This document shows positions 11,654-23,301 of a stretch of 64,000 nt of DNA, piece by piece. The notes under the pieces were generated by a model. That model did not search any database. It saw only the letters and a list, made by a program, of their open reading frames with translations, and had not been told where the DNA came from. This DNA comes from Eucommia ulmoides (Eukaryota; Streptophyta; Magnoliopsida; Garryales; Eucommiaceae). A program made the position numbers and the translations under genes. The stretch is from positions 3,658,001-3,722,000 of the forward strand of contig CM028326.1 in NCBI GenBank assembly GCA_016647705.1, read 5' to 3'. Position 1 is the first letter of the stretch. Each line of letters opens with the position of its first letter.

Positions 11654-14600
11654 ATGGCTCCCAAATCGGCCCTCGCATTCCTCCTCGTGAGCTTCGCCCT
11701 CTGCGGCCTGTCCTGCGCCCGATTCATTTCCGAATCCGTGCCGTCAATTTCGTCTCCGGATCTCATCTCCGACGGTGTTCATGGAGAGTTTAAGGCGCCA
11801 AACATCCTCCGCCTCAATCGGCTTATCGAGTCGGAGGGCTGCGAGCAGACGTACGGCTTCATGCCGTGCACCAGCACCGCACTCGGCAACGTCTTCCTCA
11901 TATTGGTCTACGGCTACCTCATGTTCCTTGCGGCCACTTATCTCTCCTCCGGGAGTGAGATCTTGCTGGAGATTCTCGGTCCCGGTATCATTGGAGGGCT
12001 TTTCCTTCCTGTGTTGGGTGCTCTGCCCGACGCCATGCTCATTCTCGGTACGAATTTCTGTGTTTTTCCGGTGCTAATAAGATCTTTATTTGCTTTCTGG
12101 GGAACTAATATCTGTTTGATTTTACCTAAAACGAAAAGAAATGAGAAAATGATTTCATTCTTCACAATTACATTCAACAATCAGCCGAAAAATTCAAACA
12201 TGTGACCCACATTCCAGCCTGCTCAAACCATTTGATAGAAGATATGTGTAAATTTCTTGGATATGTCAAATCCCTGCAACCTTAGGTGACCGTCAGCCTG
12301 CTCAAACCATTTGATAGATGATATGGTCTTCCTCTTATCCTCCAAACAAATCTGACTTTCCAAAGTAATGGCATCCCAAGAATTTTGGACAAATGTTATC
12401 TCATTTCTCTTCTTCTATATACAGTACACATCTGCAGAAAGAACAAGCCTCAAATCAGTGTCTCGGTCTTTATACAACTTTGAGGTTTCCCTTTATATTG
12501 TCGGTTCACGATTTTTATCGCGTCAGCTAGATCGATATCTAGCCTTCTCTTGCTATTCCGCCGCATCAAAATCTGACTAGAGTACTCCGCTCACAAAATA
12601 AATTACCTTTATTTTATGATTTTAACGGGTTTGTTTTTTTGTTCCTCGTTTTTCTTGTTCTGTTAAAGTTATCTTCCAATACCGTTTCTGGTACGCTGAT
12701 CGAGTGATATCTGTAATTTTCTTTCATTTTGTTGCCTGCCATAATACATTGTTTTTCACAGTGTCTGGACTGTCTGGAAGCACAGAAACTGCTCAAAGTC
12801 AGGTTTCCGTTGGAATGGGCTTGCTGGCCGGATCCACTGTCATGCTTCTTACAGTAATATGGGGAACCTGCGTTGTTGTTGGCAAGTGTGACATACAGAA
12901 TTCGGTCGCTGTAGACCTAAAGGATACTGAACGATTCAGTTTATCTGGTTTGTCTCCTCACTTACAACATACTTTCAAATATCTAAAGAACTATTCTAGT
13001 ATGTCCGTCTGTTATTGATTGGAGTTTTTCAGGCATGATTTATTTCCTCCGATAATTTCAGGGTCTGGTGTTAGTACTGATATCTGGACAAGCTATGCAG
13101 CAAGGATCATGGTCGTATCTCTGATCCCGTTCTTAGTTGTCCAATTACCACAGCTGCTCCATTCGACTTCAGGAAGACACTTGGTAGTCTTGATTGCGCT
13201 CATCGTTTCTCTCATGCTGTTGATTTCCTACTGCCTGTATCAGGTAATTTTTTGTGTTTAAAGCATTGATTCCATTCAGCACAAAATTACAACAGCGGGA
13301 ATCTTCGTGCACTGGACTGTCATTGTTTACAAAATTGCAACAGCAAAATAGAAAAGTAGCTGTCAATATTTTTTGAATTCGAAAAATGCTTACAAAAAGA
13401 AAAAGAGAAAAATTAATTGGGTAATTTAGAAGTTTGTATTACAAATACATATTTAGCATTGAATGATCTTTAAGGAATGGAATTGAATTCTAATGGAATG
13501 GAATCAATTGAATGGATGTCCATTCCAAATTCAATTTGATTCCATTGGAATGCGACTCCATTCCATCCAACCAAACGAGCCGTTAGAGTATTGCCATAAC
13601 TGGAGCGATTTTAAGAGTATGAGGTTTTTTACTTCTTGATGGATTTACAGTGTCTGACTTCCTTCTGAACTTCTCATGCAGGTGTTCCAGCCATGGATTC
13701 AGAAGAGAAAGCTTGCTTATGCCAAGCATAAGCATGTAATATCAGGAATTCTGAAGCATTTAAAAGAAAGTCCACTTGGAAGGCTAGCCACCGATGATGG
13801 CAAACCAAATGAGGAAGTTTTGAAGAAGTTAGTTTACTTTCATCTCCTGCTGCTGCTGATTATATCAAACTCCATGCTGTTATCTGATATTTTTCAGATT
13901 TTTTTTTTGGCAGGATATTTAATGCTATTGATGAAAACGGGGACGGATTTCTGTCAGCTATAGAGCTAAGAGCACTAATTGTAGGAATTCAATTCGGTGA
14001 AATCAACTTAAACGAGGATGATGCTGCAGGTAAAGTGATGAAAGATTTCGACACGTCTCTTGATTCCAAAATCGATTTGGATGAGTTTATTAATGGAATC
14101 GCAAAATGGCTTGATGAAGCCAAGTGTTCAAAACCTTCTTCTCTTGAAGCTGGTCCCGACACGATGAATTACTTGTCGGATTATCACAAGGTTTGCTCTT
14201 AATAATAATAATAATAATTAAAACACGCAAATTGTTTGTTAGATAACAAAATCATGATTTTTTATTTTTATTTTTTTGCAGCAAACAAAGAGAGAACATG
14301 ATCTTTTGGGAGATCATAGCGACGAGACTGTGGATGGTGTTGAAAATCCCAAGTGGACTTCATATAAGGCTGTATTACTATTGTTGCTGGGGACAGTTAT
14401 AGCAGCTGTGGTTGCCGATCCTCTGGTGGATGCTGTCGATAATTTCTCCACCGCTACAAGCATTCCTTCTTTCTTTATATCCTTCATTGCTCTCCCCGTG
14501 GCAACCAATTCGAGCGAGGCTGTCTCAGCCATCATCTTTGCTAGCCGGAAAAAATTGAGATCCGCATCATTAACTTTCTCTGAGGTACGCCAAAAGATTT

Positions 14601-15654
14601 TAAAAAAAAAAGTTTTTTTTTGCCATGACCCCCAATTTTTGCAGTCAATTATCTACCTCACTCACTCATAGTAACTGTTTGAAAAGTCGAGTAATTCTGT
14701 CAGAAGTCTAAAATTTGTGACTACACAGAAATCACTATAATATTTTACATTTAAAATATTACAGTAATCTTCATACAGTGCAGTTATTTTTGAATTTTGA
14801 CAAAATTATTAGACTTCTCACTAAGTTATTATAAGCGCATAATTTGCATGTGCAAAAATTGTATGTTCAGGACCATGGGCAAATCCAAGAACCGGCCCCC
14901 CATTAATTGCAAATACATAAATATTATTATATGGATCAAAATACTAACTTCCGTGGTCCAAAAATTTGTTTTTGTTTAAAAAAAGGTGGGTGCACGATAA
15001 ATTGACTAAATCTGAATTTATTGATTTATGAAGATAAATTGGTACGAGAATATTATTATTTATTTGTTATGTATACATTGTTGAATTTATTCTTTAATTT
15101 TTTATTTTTTTTAATATTATTTTATCATTTATTAGATGTCTCTGACTTAGTAAAATTTCTGGATCCGGCCCCTGTTGTGGATGAACCCCTTAAAACAAGA
15201 CAATCACTAAAGTTTGTGATTACAAATCATTTTGACCTTCGCTTGATGGTTTTAATGTTAAAAATAAAAAATCATGAAGTAGTATTTATTAGCTTCATTA
15301 CATGAAAATGCAATATCATAAAAGGAAAAGAAAGAAAAAGAAAAAAAAAAAGGAAAAATAATCCAAAAATGATCCTTTATTTGCTTCTTTTTTTTTTTTT
15401 TGCAGATATATGGAGCGGTAGCCATGAACAACGCTCTTTGCTTATCGGTGTTTTTAGCGCTTGTTTACGTGAGGGGATTGACATGGGATTTCTCGTCGGA
15501 AGTTCTCATCATTCTAATGGTTTGCATTGTGATGGGTGCCTTTGCAAGCTTCCGCACCACCTTCCCTCTCTGGACTTCTTTTGTCGCCTTTCTCCTCTAC
15601 CCTCTCTCCCTGGCTCTGGTATACGTTCTCGACTATGTTTTTGGTTGGTCGTAA
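11654..15654 (+). CDS. NCL: Sodium/calcium exchanger NCL (EF-hand cation/Ca2+ exchanger)
   Basis: An NCX-like antiporter of internal membranes (vacuole in Arabidopsis) with two EF-hands, involved in Ca2+ balance and salt response. Seven exons with GT-AG introns join in frame: 11654-12047, 12762-12947, 13062-13243, 13682-13827, 13914-14190, 14282-14584, 15406-15654, giving 578 residues, near the family's 585. Residues 1-22 form a signal peptide (FLLVSFALCGLSCA). Exchanger repeat 1 contains SGSEILLEILGPG and GLSGSTETAQSQV. EF-hand loops are D309-E320 (DENGDGFLSAIE) and D349-E360 (DTSLDSKIDLDE); both keep acidic residues at positions 1 and 12, though the second has leucine at loop position 4 and serine at 6. 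Exchanger repeat 2 contains FFISFIALPVATNSSEAVSA. The last exon encodes closing membrane helices. The frame is intact and the gene is probably functional. Introns 3 and 6 carry short palindromic or low-complexity debris only. Confidence 0.93.
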
Positions 15655-15691
15655 ATTCAATAATTTTGGCTACTTTTTTCTTTTTTTCTTT

Positions 15692-15723
<32 letters not shown>

Positions 15724-16646
15724 CTCTTAAGAAGATCGTTTTGCGTTAGCCAAGTAAAGTCACACAAGTGATTTATGTAATTTTCAATGTCATGCCAATT
15801 ATGGTAAATCAGGTGTAAAGTAATGAAGCCACATGATTGTGAAGCTTAGGTATGTTCCAAATGCTAATGGAAATCGTTTATCATAGTAGCTATGTAAATT
15901 TGAAAAAGAAAAAAAATGGGAACTTTAATATTATGTGATTCAAAACATGGAAATTGCCTCTTTGTATCATAGGGTTAAAGTTGAGTACAATTGATCTTTC
16001 TCAGACCCCCCAACGACAGGAGTTTTCGTGTACTGAACTATCACATGTAAAACATCAGGTCTTTTTTCTAAATATTCAAAGTGACATCAAGACTTCCTTC
16101 TTCTACATTACTATTACTGTTGCTACTATGGGTTGCTTCTACTTCTTTTTCTTTCTCTTTGTCTCGTCGTCTTTCCAACGGAAAGAAATTAAAGAAGGGC
16201 CGTCCAACCTGACTTTGTTTGATTGTATTTTCCTGAAATTTTGGATTAAAAAATAATTAATTGTTAATTTTGTGAGCGAAAGGAAAAAAAAAGTGTTAAA
16301 ACACTGTTATTTATTATTTTTTGAAATAAAGATTGACAAAACAAGTCAATTTACTTAAAAATAAAAGCAAAAAACGAACGTATTCAACAACAACAACTAA
16401 ACATTTATCCCACTTAAATAAGGACGGCTAAAACAACAACAAAAAACGAACGAAAATATACGTAGATAATATCTAAATTTTATCCATATAAACGATCTAC
16501 TAATCAAAAAATATAAATTATTGCAGGAAAAACAGAAGAATAAGATGGAAGGGTAATAATCCATCCATCTCCATTTATTGCTCGAAATAAAATAAAAAAT
16601 AAGAACACAAAAAAACAATGCCTTATATTCTTTTATCTTATATTTA
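15655..16646. other. Intergenic DNA between convergent NCL and the SPEAR-like gene
   Basis: It holds the NCL 3' untranslated region, a poly-T run at about 15689-15723 and AT-rich sequence. No further gene or element recognised. Confidence 0.5.
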
Positions 16647-18710
16647 TCATAGTCTTACTTGTATTTGATATGGCTCGGAATTACCACCAGAAGTTGAATG
16701 GCCTTCCCTGCAAATGGCCCAAGAAAGTTTACCAAAATTAAAAATAAATGTTACAAAAAAATATATATATATATAATTGAAGATAAATTATTGATTAAAG
16801 TCCTCTTCACTAATTTTTATTGGTCAAATTTGTCCCTCAACTACAAACCCTAGTTAACGTTTCGAAAAACAATAACAGGCTATTTATCGTCATGGGCTTC
16901 AAATTTCACCTTTGACTATATACCTGACTCGTCATATTAACTTTATATAAGAAGTTTAATAAATTTGTCAAAAGTCCAAAGTCACTACAAGATTTCTGCC
17001 AGTGATTTTCATGTAGTACAATGATTTTATACTTCTAAACTGTCTGCCAAACGGGTCATAACCGTACCTGAAATCCGAGAAGCCACCGTGTGAAGCCGGT
17101 CCTTCCATTAAGGTGATGGGAACACCATAGGGAAGAAGATAGTTGTCTGTGCCAGAGGAGGAGCTTAGAGGTAATGGAAGTGGCCTCTTCATGCCAACCA
17201 TCTGCATTTCACATGAACAGATAAACTTAATATATGAAATGTTAAATTAAAAACTTGGAACAGAAGCAAAATCATGATGTTCTTTTTGGTTCTGTTCCCA
17301 GGAAATTCATTATGTTCTTTTTGGGATCAGAAACAGAAACTAAAAAAAACAAAAAAAGAGTTGTAAACAAAACCTGATCTTCCTCTGGCAACAAAGGGAT
17401 GCAACTGATCCCATGATAGCTTTGGTTTGAAGGGGGCTCCATCTGTAAATTTATTTGAGATAATATGATAAAAAAAAAATTTAACATTTCAATTATTTAT
17501 TCATCATCAACGCTAAAAATATTATGTATAAATGGCACTTTGCCCCCCTGTTATTTTACTAAATTGCATTTTAAACCTCTTATGGTCCATAATTTCACGA
17601 AATGACAAACTTACTTTATACCCGACATGACCCGGAAAGACTCAATCTAGGAAAATAAAAGAAATGACAAAGACAAAACAAATAAAGAGCAAATATATAT
17701 TGTCCGATCTCACCCAGACCCAATCCGAGTATAAATATCAATTGATATTAAATAATTTATTAATTTTAACTTTTAAAAATTTAACTATTAATTTTACCTC
17801 AAAATTTAATTATTATTGTAAATCACATGCAAATAGTATTTACTAAAATACCAAAGGAGGAGTATGAAGTACAATTCAGTCTGACTATAGCATGTCATTA
17901 ACTCAAATAATAATAATTAAAAAAAAAATTAATTGTATTTTAAAATTGATATACCGGCACTCTCTCAAGTTCTTGATCAAATGGAGAAAGTCAATCAAAA
18001 GTATAAATTAACTTTATTTTTAATTTAAATTCAATAATTAAAAATAAAAAATAGAAAATTGATATTTTCTATTTCTAACTCTCTTTATCTCCCTACTTTT
18101 ATTTTTAATAATATAAAAATTAAATAAATGATAAATTTATCTATTTCATATAAAATTTGCAAGAAAAAATGACCTATTTTTATATTATTATTATTATTTT
18201 TAATTAAAAAAATTTGTAAAATATTAAAAAAAAAAAAAAAAAAAAAGATTAAAGATTGAAGTGAAAAATCAGCAGACTTACCATTAATGAAGAAGATGAT
18301 TGTTGAAACTGAAGTGATCTTTGCATCAGATCGAAGGGAAGCCGAATGTGTGCGTTTCTTGATTTATAATGCAAATTCAAATCGTCACAACAAAATTTCC
18401 GTTTCTTGTCTTGAAAATTGTAATTACTAAGCCCGGGAACAGAATTCTGAAGCGCAAGATCAATTAACGGCGGCAATGGAAGCGGCGGCGGCGGTATTCT
18501 AGGACGAAGATTTGGCCTGAAATCGGCATAATGAATGGTTAGAGGGGAAGAATCCCGCTTTTGTTGGTTCTCCAATCTCATCTTCTCAAGTTGAACAACA
18601 CTCAGTCCTCTGAGTGGAACACTGTTTGGCATCCCCGTTGACCATCTGCGGCCGCCGTCACCGCCGCCGCCACTGTTACTGCAGTTCCGGTTATGTTCTT
18701 CCGGAACCAT
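16647..18710 (-). CDS. SPOROCYTELESS/SPEAR-like transcriptional regulator
   Basis: Four exons on the minus strand join in frame through GT-AG introns: 18710-18282, 17442-17374, 17201-17068, 16707-16647, giving 230 residues. The key segment is RGLSVVQLEKMRLENQQ (about residues 34-50), which matches the SPL/NOZZLE-SPEAR helix (consensus RGLGVAQLE-(K/R)-x-RL) that mediates protein contacts in regulators of sporocyte formation and TCP activity. A glycine-rich start (GGGGDGG), a proline run (IPPPPLPLPPL), LIDLAL, DDLNL and LPLPL segments follow. The last three could serve as EAR-like repressor motifs, but the C-terminal EAR motif usual in the family is not seen; the model ends PYQIQVRL. The final exon is short, and a GTAAG lies just before its stop, so further splicing is possible. 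Family call fairly likely, orthology open. Start chosen as the first ATG of the open frame. Confidence 0.65.
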
Positions 18711-18810
18711 GATGGTCCTTGCCCTCTAACTCCAAGAAACCGATGGATTTTTCAAAAGAAAACACAAATGGGTATTTAAATGTGAAGATCAATCAACCAA
18801 ATAAACCCAC

Positions 18811-18865
<55 letters not shown>
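18811..18865. repeat. (AT)n(AG)n microsatellite
   Basis: About 22 bp of AT repeats run directly into about 33 bp of AG repeats, followed by T and G runs. It lies just upstream of the SPEAR-like gene start, in its promoter or leader. Confidence 0.9.
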
Positions 18866-18871
<6 letters not shown>

Positions 18872-19581
18872 TTTGGGGGGGGGGGAGGGGGGGAGAGAGT
18901 CTGGGTCTAAGATCCTCGGATTTTTCCGCTTGAGGTGTGCGCGAGACAGATGAAACGAGTAGAAATGAAACCCATATTTCGGAAATCAAGAAATTTAAAC
19001 GCAAATCCAAAGCATTAGAAGTTTTGCCCTCTTTCTCTCTCTAATTTCTCGCCCAAATTCTCGCTCCACTCCTTCCTAGACCGACTCTCAAGTGCTGCAT
19101 TTCTCTCTCCACACACACATGCAAGAGAAATGATTTCTGTCTCCCTCTCTCCAAGTAGCCATAGAGCTTCAGAGAATCATTCAAGAGTCTCTCTCTGTCT
19201 CTCTAGAATTATGTTTTTGTCTTCTCTGGACTTCCAAAATGAGCTAAACCCCATTGTTGATAAGCAAGTGTCATCTCTATCAGTAATTTTTTGGTTAGGA
19301 GACGTTTGAACTTCAGATGTTTCACAAGGGGGGAGGTAAGTTAGATATCAATCAGATTACAAACGATTTCCTTAATTGCTTATTTATTGCATTTGAGAAA
19401 GGCTATCGAAATTTGTGGTTGATTCTAAACCATTCATCGTCTTTGAATCCATTTTGATCAGCTAAATCGTACAAGTTTTATTGCTATTAACACTCATTAA
19501 GCGCCTGATATTAAGCATTTAAATCCTCTCGAGTTTTTTAAAAACAAAATATATTTTAAAATTCACTGGAACAAGCACCGA
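18866..19581. other. Upstream region of the SPEAR-like gene
   Basis: A pyrimidine-rich stretch at about 19030-19210 (CTCTCT tracts on the plus strand, so GA tracts for the minus-strand gene) looks like a plant promoter or leader. No separate gene recognised. Confidence 0.4.
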
Positions 19582-19655
19582 GGTCCCGTAGCTCAGTTGG
19601 TTAGAGCGTTGGTCTTATGAGCCGAAGGTCGCGGGTTCGAGCCCCGCCGGGACCA
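19582..19655 (+). tRNA. tRNA-Ile(UAU)
   Basis: A 74-nt cloverleaf. The acceptor stem GGTCCCG pairs with CGGGACC, followed by discriminator A. The A box GTAGCTCAGTTGG and B box GGGTTCGAGCCC are intact. The anticodon arm is TTGGT-CTTATGA-GCCGA, so the loop CTTATGA gives anticodon TAT, reading AUA. No intron, and no encoded CCA, as expected for a nuclear gene. Transcription is from the internal boxes; a T-run does not follow immediately. Confidence 0.9.
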
Positions 19656-21940
19656 TCTCAAATTTGTACTTCTTCAACGTTTTAGGTTAATCCCAATTTT
19701 AAGCAAAAAAAAATAAAAATGGACCCAACCCAATTCTATTTTTTGATAAAATACTATTTGTTAAAAAAATTTAAAAATATATTTAAATTTAATATCCCAA
19801 TTTGCCTTTAAAAAAAATAACATTTATTTAACAATCTTCCTCCCATCATCTGACAAGATCTGGTTTGATCTAGCCGGATGGGACATAACCGTCAATTTTG
19901 CTTTGGTTTTCTTCAATCTCTTTGTTTCTTCTTCAATGTGCTTAACCTCATCTCTTATGATGTTCAAGGAAGGTACGAATAGAAATCCTTCTTCTCGAAT
20001 TGAAGCCTCTTAACCCAAAGGATTAAGAGAAACAAGGGAGGAAATCATTCCCCCCAAGGATTAGGCTAATTTTGAAGGAATTTTAAAACTTCATCTTATG
20101 CCTCTTAGCCATTTAAGGGATTTAGTACAGAACAAAAGCATTAAGGTAAAACATAATTAAGAGATTTATACTCAATTTAAAATTAAAATAGAATAAATTA
20201 TGGATTAAATTGTCTAATTCGGACTATTAACCAATCTATACAAAACAACTAAACGCGGAAGGTTAAGCCTTTTGAAGGGCTTAAAAGGCTTAGAGGAGTT
20301 TATTTAAGCTCTCCTTATGCTTAGTTTGACTTATGTGGCTTTTCAAAAAGAACTATTGAAAATGAGTTGTTGAAAGGAAATTATTGAAAATGTGAAGTGA
20401 ATTGCTTGGTGAATTTGTCAAAAAGTAGTTGTTGAAATGGAAAGGGACGCAATGAGTTTTTCGTAAACATTAAAAGACTATTAAATTATTAAAATAGACA
20501 TATATTATATTTATTTATTCCTGATATTAGTCAATTATAAAAAACAAGATACATATAAAATGAATATTTATTTATATTTAACATATGATTAATGTAAAAA
20601 ATTATATATGATGTGGAAAATTTAAATTTAAATATTATAAAAAATCTTACATCTTGCAAATAAAAAATTAAAATATTATTAAATAAGAAAAATTAGAAAT
20701 TAACTATATTTTCGTAATAATAAAATAAAATAAAAAATGTAATCTTGTCATATAAAATTTCAACAATTAAAAACGCTTATTTTGATTATTAAAACCACCA
20801 TTCTCTTAACTTTTAAAAGTAACCCAAAAAAATAGAAGTTCACATATACTTTTTTATTTTGAAAAGTTAATTATCAAACACGCTTAGCCTAACTAGCTTC
20901 TCCCTTTCAAAAGGAGAAGTATCAAAAAAAAAAGGGTCAAATTAAACCTTCATCTTACTAATATTATTAGCACATATTCTATAAACATACTTGAAAAGAG
21001 TAATCTCTTGATCTTCGATTAATAAATCCACGCATTCAAAGTGTAACTAATCCTAAAAATATATATTCCGAAGCTTTTAAAAACAATTTAAGAAAAAATA
21101 TTTACGAAACAGACAAAACACAAATCTTTGTGAAAAAAACTAAGCACTGAAGCTTAAGCGTTTTGAAGGGCTTAGAGGAGCTTATTTGGACTTTCCTTAA
21201 TTTTACTAATATTAGTAATGCATATATTCAATAAACATACTTGTAAAGAGCAATCTCTTAGATGAATATAAATGGTTTGAAAAATTATCTTTCCTAATTT
21301 TTCGGCAAAATAAAAATAAAGGGAAGTAAAGTGCAATTAACCAATATATTTTTTTCCACAGCTCTATGCTCACTCACTGGGCTTAACTAGGCCCATTATT
21401 AATTTTAAACTATAACCTCATTTTGGGCCCATTTAAATGGGCCTGTAATTTTAGTTGCAAGGCCTGTCCACCTACACTGCCTAAAAGAACTTGTGGGCTT
21501 AACCCAACTTTATTTTTAAAAAATCGACCGTGAAAACACTCTCTTGGAAAAAATAAAGTTAGATTAAGTACAATAAATCTAAGTGGTCCGACTATTTCCC
21601 GAACTCTGCTCATAGCGGGAGTTTTGTAGCATCGAGTTGCCTTTTTTTTTTTTAAATTGACAGGCAAAGTAGAAATTGAATATGATATCTTCAATTAAAA
21701 AGACATTTTCTGAAATCAAAGAAAAATAGAACGAAAAATAAAATAAAGCCTCGTTTGGTATGAAGGAAAATTTAAGGGGAAAAAAATAATAATTAGTGAA
21801 TAGTCTCAATTACAGAGTCTTAACTTATAATTTATTATATTTTACTTTTAACTGGAATATAAATTTTTATTATATTTTGTCTTATGTTTTACTCTCATGA
21901 TCAATGTTCACTTACATCTTTAATCAAATGTTTCCAATTA
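19656..21940. other. Intergenic DNA with decayed direct repeats
   Basis: No gene. Two diverged direct copies of a segment with AAACATACTTG and AGAGTAATCTCTT lie at about 20953-21010 and 21200-21258. A segment with TTTTGAAGGGCTTA occurs at about 20270 and 21160. Probably old MITE fragments. Confidence 0.4.
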
Positions 21941-21942
21941 AA

Positions 21943-22378
21943 ATTTGCATCATCGGCCTCCGTTGCTACCTACCTTTACCCGTTGTCAGATCTCAGGCCT
22001 CCGGTCGCTGAAGTCCAACAACCAGTCGCCGGAATTCTTCTTAGTTATATTTAACTATTTTTTAGTTACATATAACTATTTTTTTAATGTACTTTTTAGT
22101 TACAGTTTTAAGTGTATTTTTATTTATGCTTTAGTTTTTTTTTTAAGTTACATTTATATAATATTCCAATGACTGACAATCGAAAAATTAGTTAAACTAA
22201 TTGAAAATGTAACTAAAAAATATACCAAAAACATGTTACTTAAAAATTAGTTGAATATAACTAAGAAAAATTGGCAATCAGTGACCAAGGTTTTGGTGAC
22301 TAGCAACCAGCAGAGGCTAGAATCCGACGGTTGGAGTCTGGTGGCCAGCGTTGGTAGGTGGCGGTTAACGATGCAACC
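21943..22378. mobile_element. Foldback MITE
   Basis: The left end TTGCATCATCGGCC is mirrored by GCGGTTAACGATGCAA at the right. The arms continue with TAGTTATATTTAAC mirrored by GAATATAACTA, at about 70-80 percent by eye. No coding capacity. The target duplication could not be fixed. Confidence 0.55.
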
Positions 22379-22742
22379 CTCATTGAAAAATTAGTATTTT
22401 CATGAATTCTAATAGATGAGACCTAAATTAAACTACTTATTTGGTTTAAATGTTTTTATTAATCTGGTATCATTATTAGCATATCCCATCAACTATCTAA
22501 AAAATAGGAAGGAAAATGCACAATTTCCTAAACAATTCTTGATCTCCACCAATTTGGGAGGAAAGGGAAGATAAATGAGAAAAGATTCTTAAAATAGACA
22601 TTACAAAATAGCTACAAGATATGAAAGTGACTACAATTGTTTACATGAAAAAATTGCAATAACTTTTATGTGTGTAGTAACTTTGAACTTCAGAAATAAT
22701 AATAAAAAAAAAAAATTAAAAATTATTGTAAAACATGGTCTA

Positions 22743-23301
22743 TGTTGGGTTTATCCCAAATCAAATGTGGAAGGTTGAGTTAACTTTTAAAGTTGAGTGT
22801 GAAACATGGTTATAAGTGTGAAAGAAAATCTCACCACATGAGTCCAAGACCACAATAGACTGGTATCAAAGTTTATATTACAACAACTCTAACCCAATAT
22901 TCACAAAGGAAGAGACTGGTTGAGAGTTAATCGACCCAAAAGCCTGATATGTGAAGGAAAAATTGTTGAGTGTATCTCACATTGGATATGGAAGAAACTG
23001 ATGGTCAGTTTATAAGTGTGAGGAAAAATCTCACCTCATGAGCTAACGTTTGGGGTTGAGAGAGACCCAAAACCACCTTATACTGGTATCAGAGCCTAAA
23101 TTACAACAATTCTGACTCAATAGTCACAAACGGAGAGACTAATTGAAGTTTAGTCGATCAAAAGCTCGATGTGTGAAGAGAAATTATTGGGTTTATCACA
23201 CATCGAATGTAAAATGGGTTGGTGGTCAAATCATAAATATGAGGGAAAGTCTCACATCATGTTCTAGCTTTTGGGGTTGAGAGAGGCCCAAGACACCTTA
23301 G
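22743..23301 (+). mobile_element. TRIM element, family beta, with three LTR copies
   Basis: Fossil. Three direct copies of a roughly 117-bp LTR begin TGTTGGGTTTATCCCA or a variant (22743, 22964, 23185). The first two are followed at once by a tRNA-Met primer site (TGGTATCAAAG, TGGTATCAGAGCC at 23084) and a short internal segment ending in a purine tract. The arrangement LTR-inside-LTR-inside-LTR is typical of recombined TRIMs. No proteins are encoded. The copies differ noticeably, so it is fairly old. The other copy in the window is at 49141. Confidence 0.8.

Noticed and set aside
18719-19010. Frames around the (AT)n(AG)n microsatellite
   Set aside because: Peptides are YIYIYI/RERERE repeats, i.e. 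translated microsatellite.
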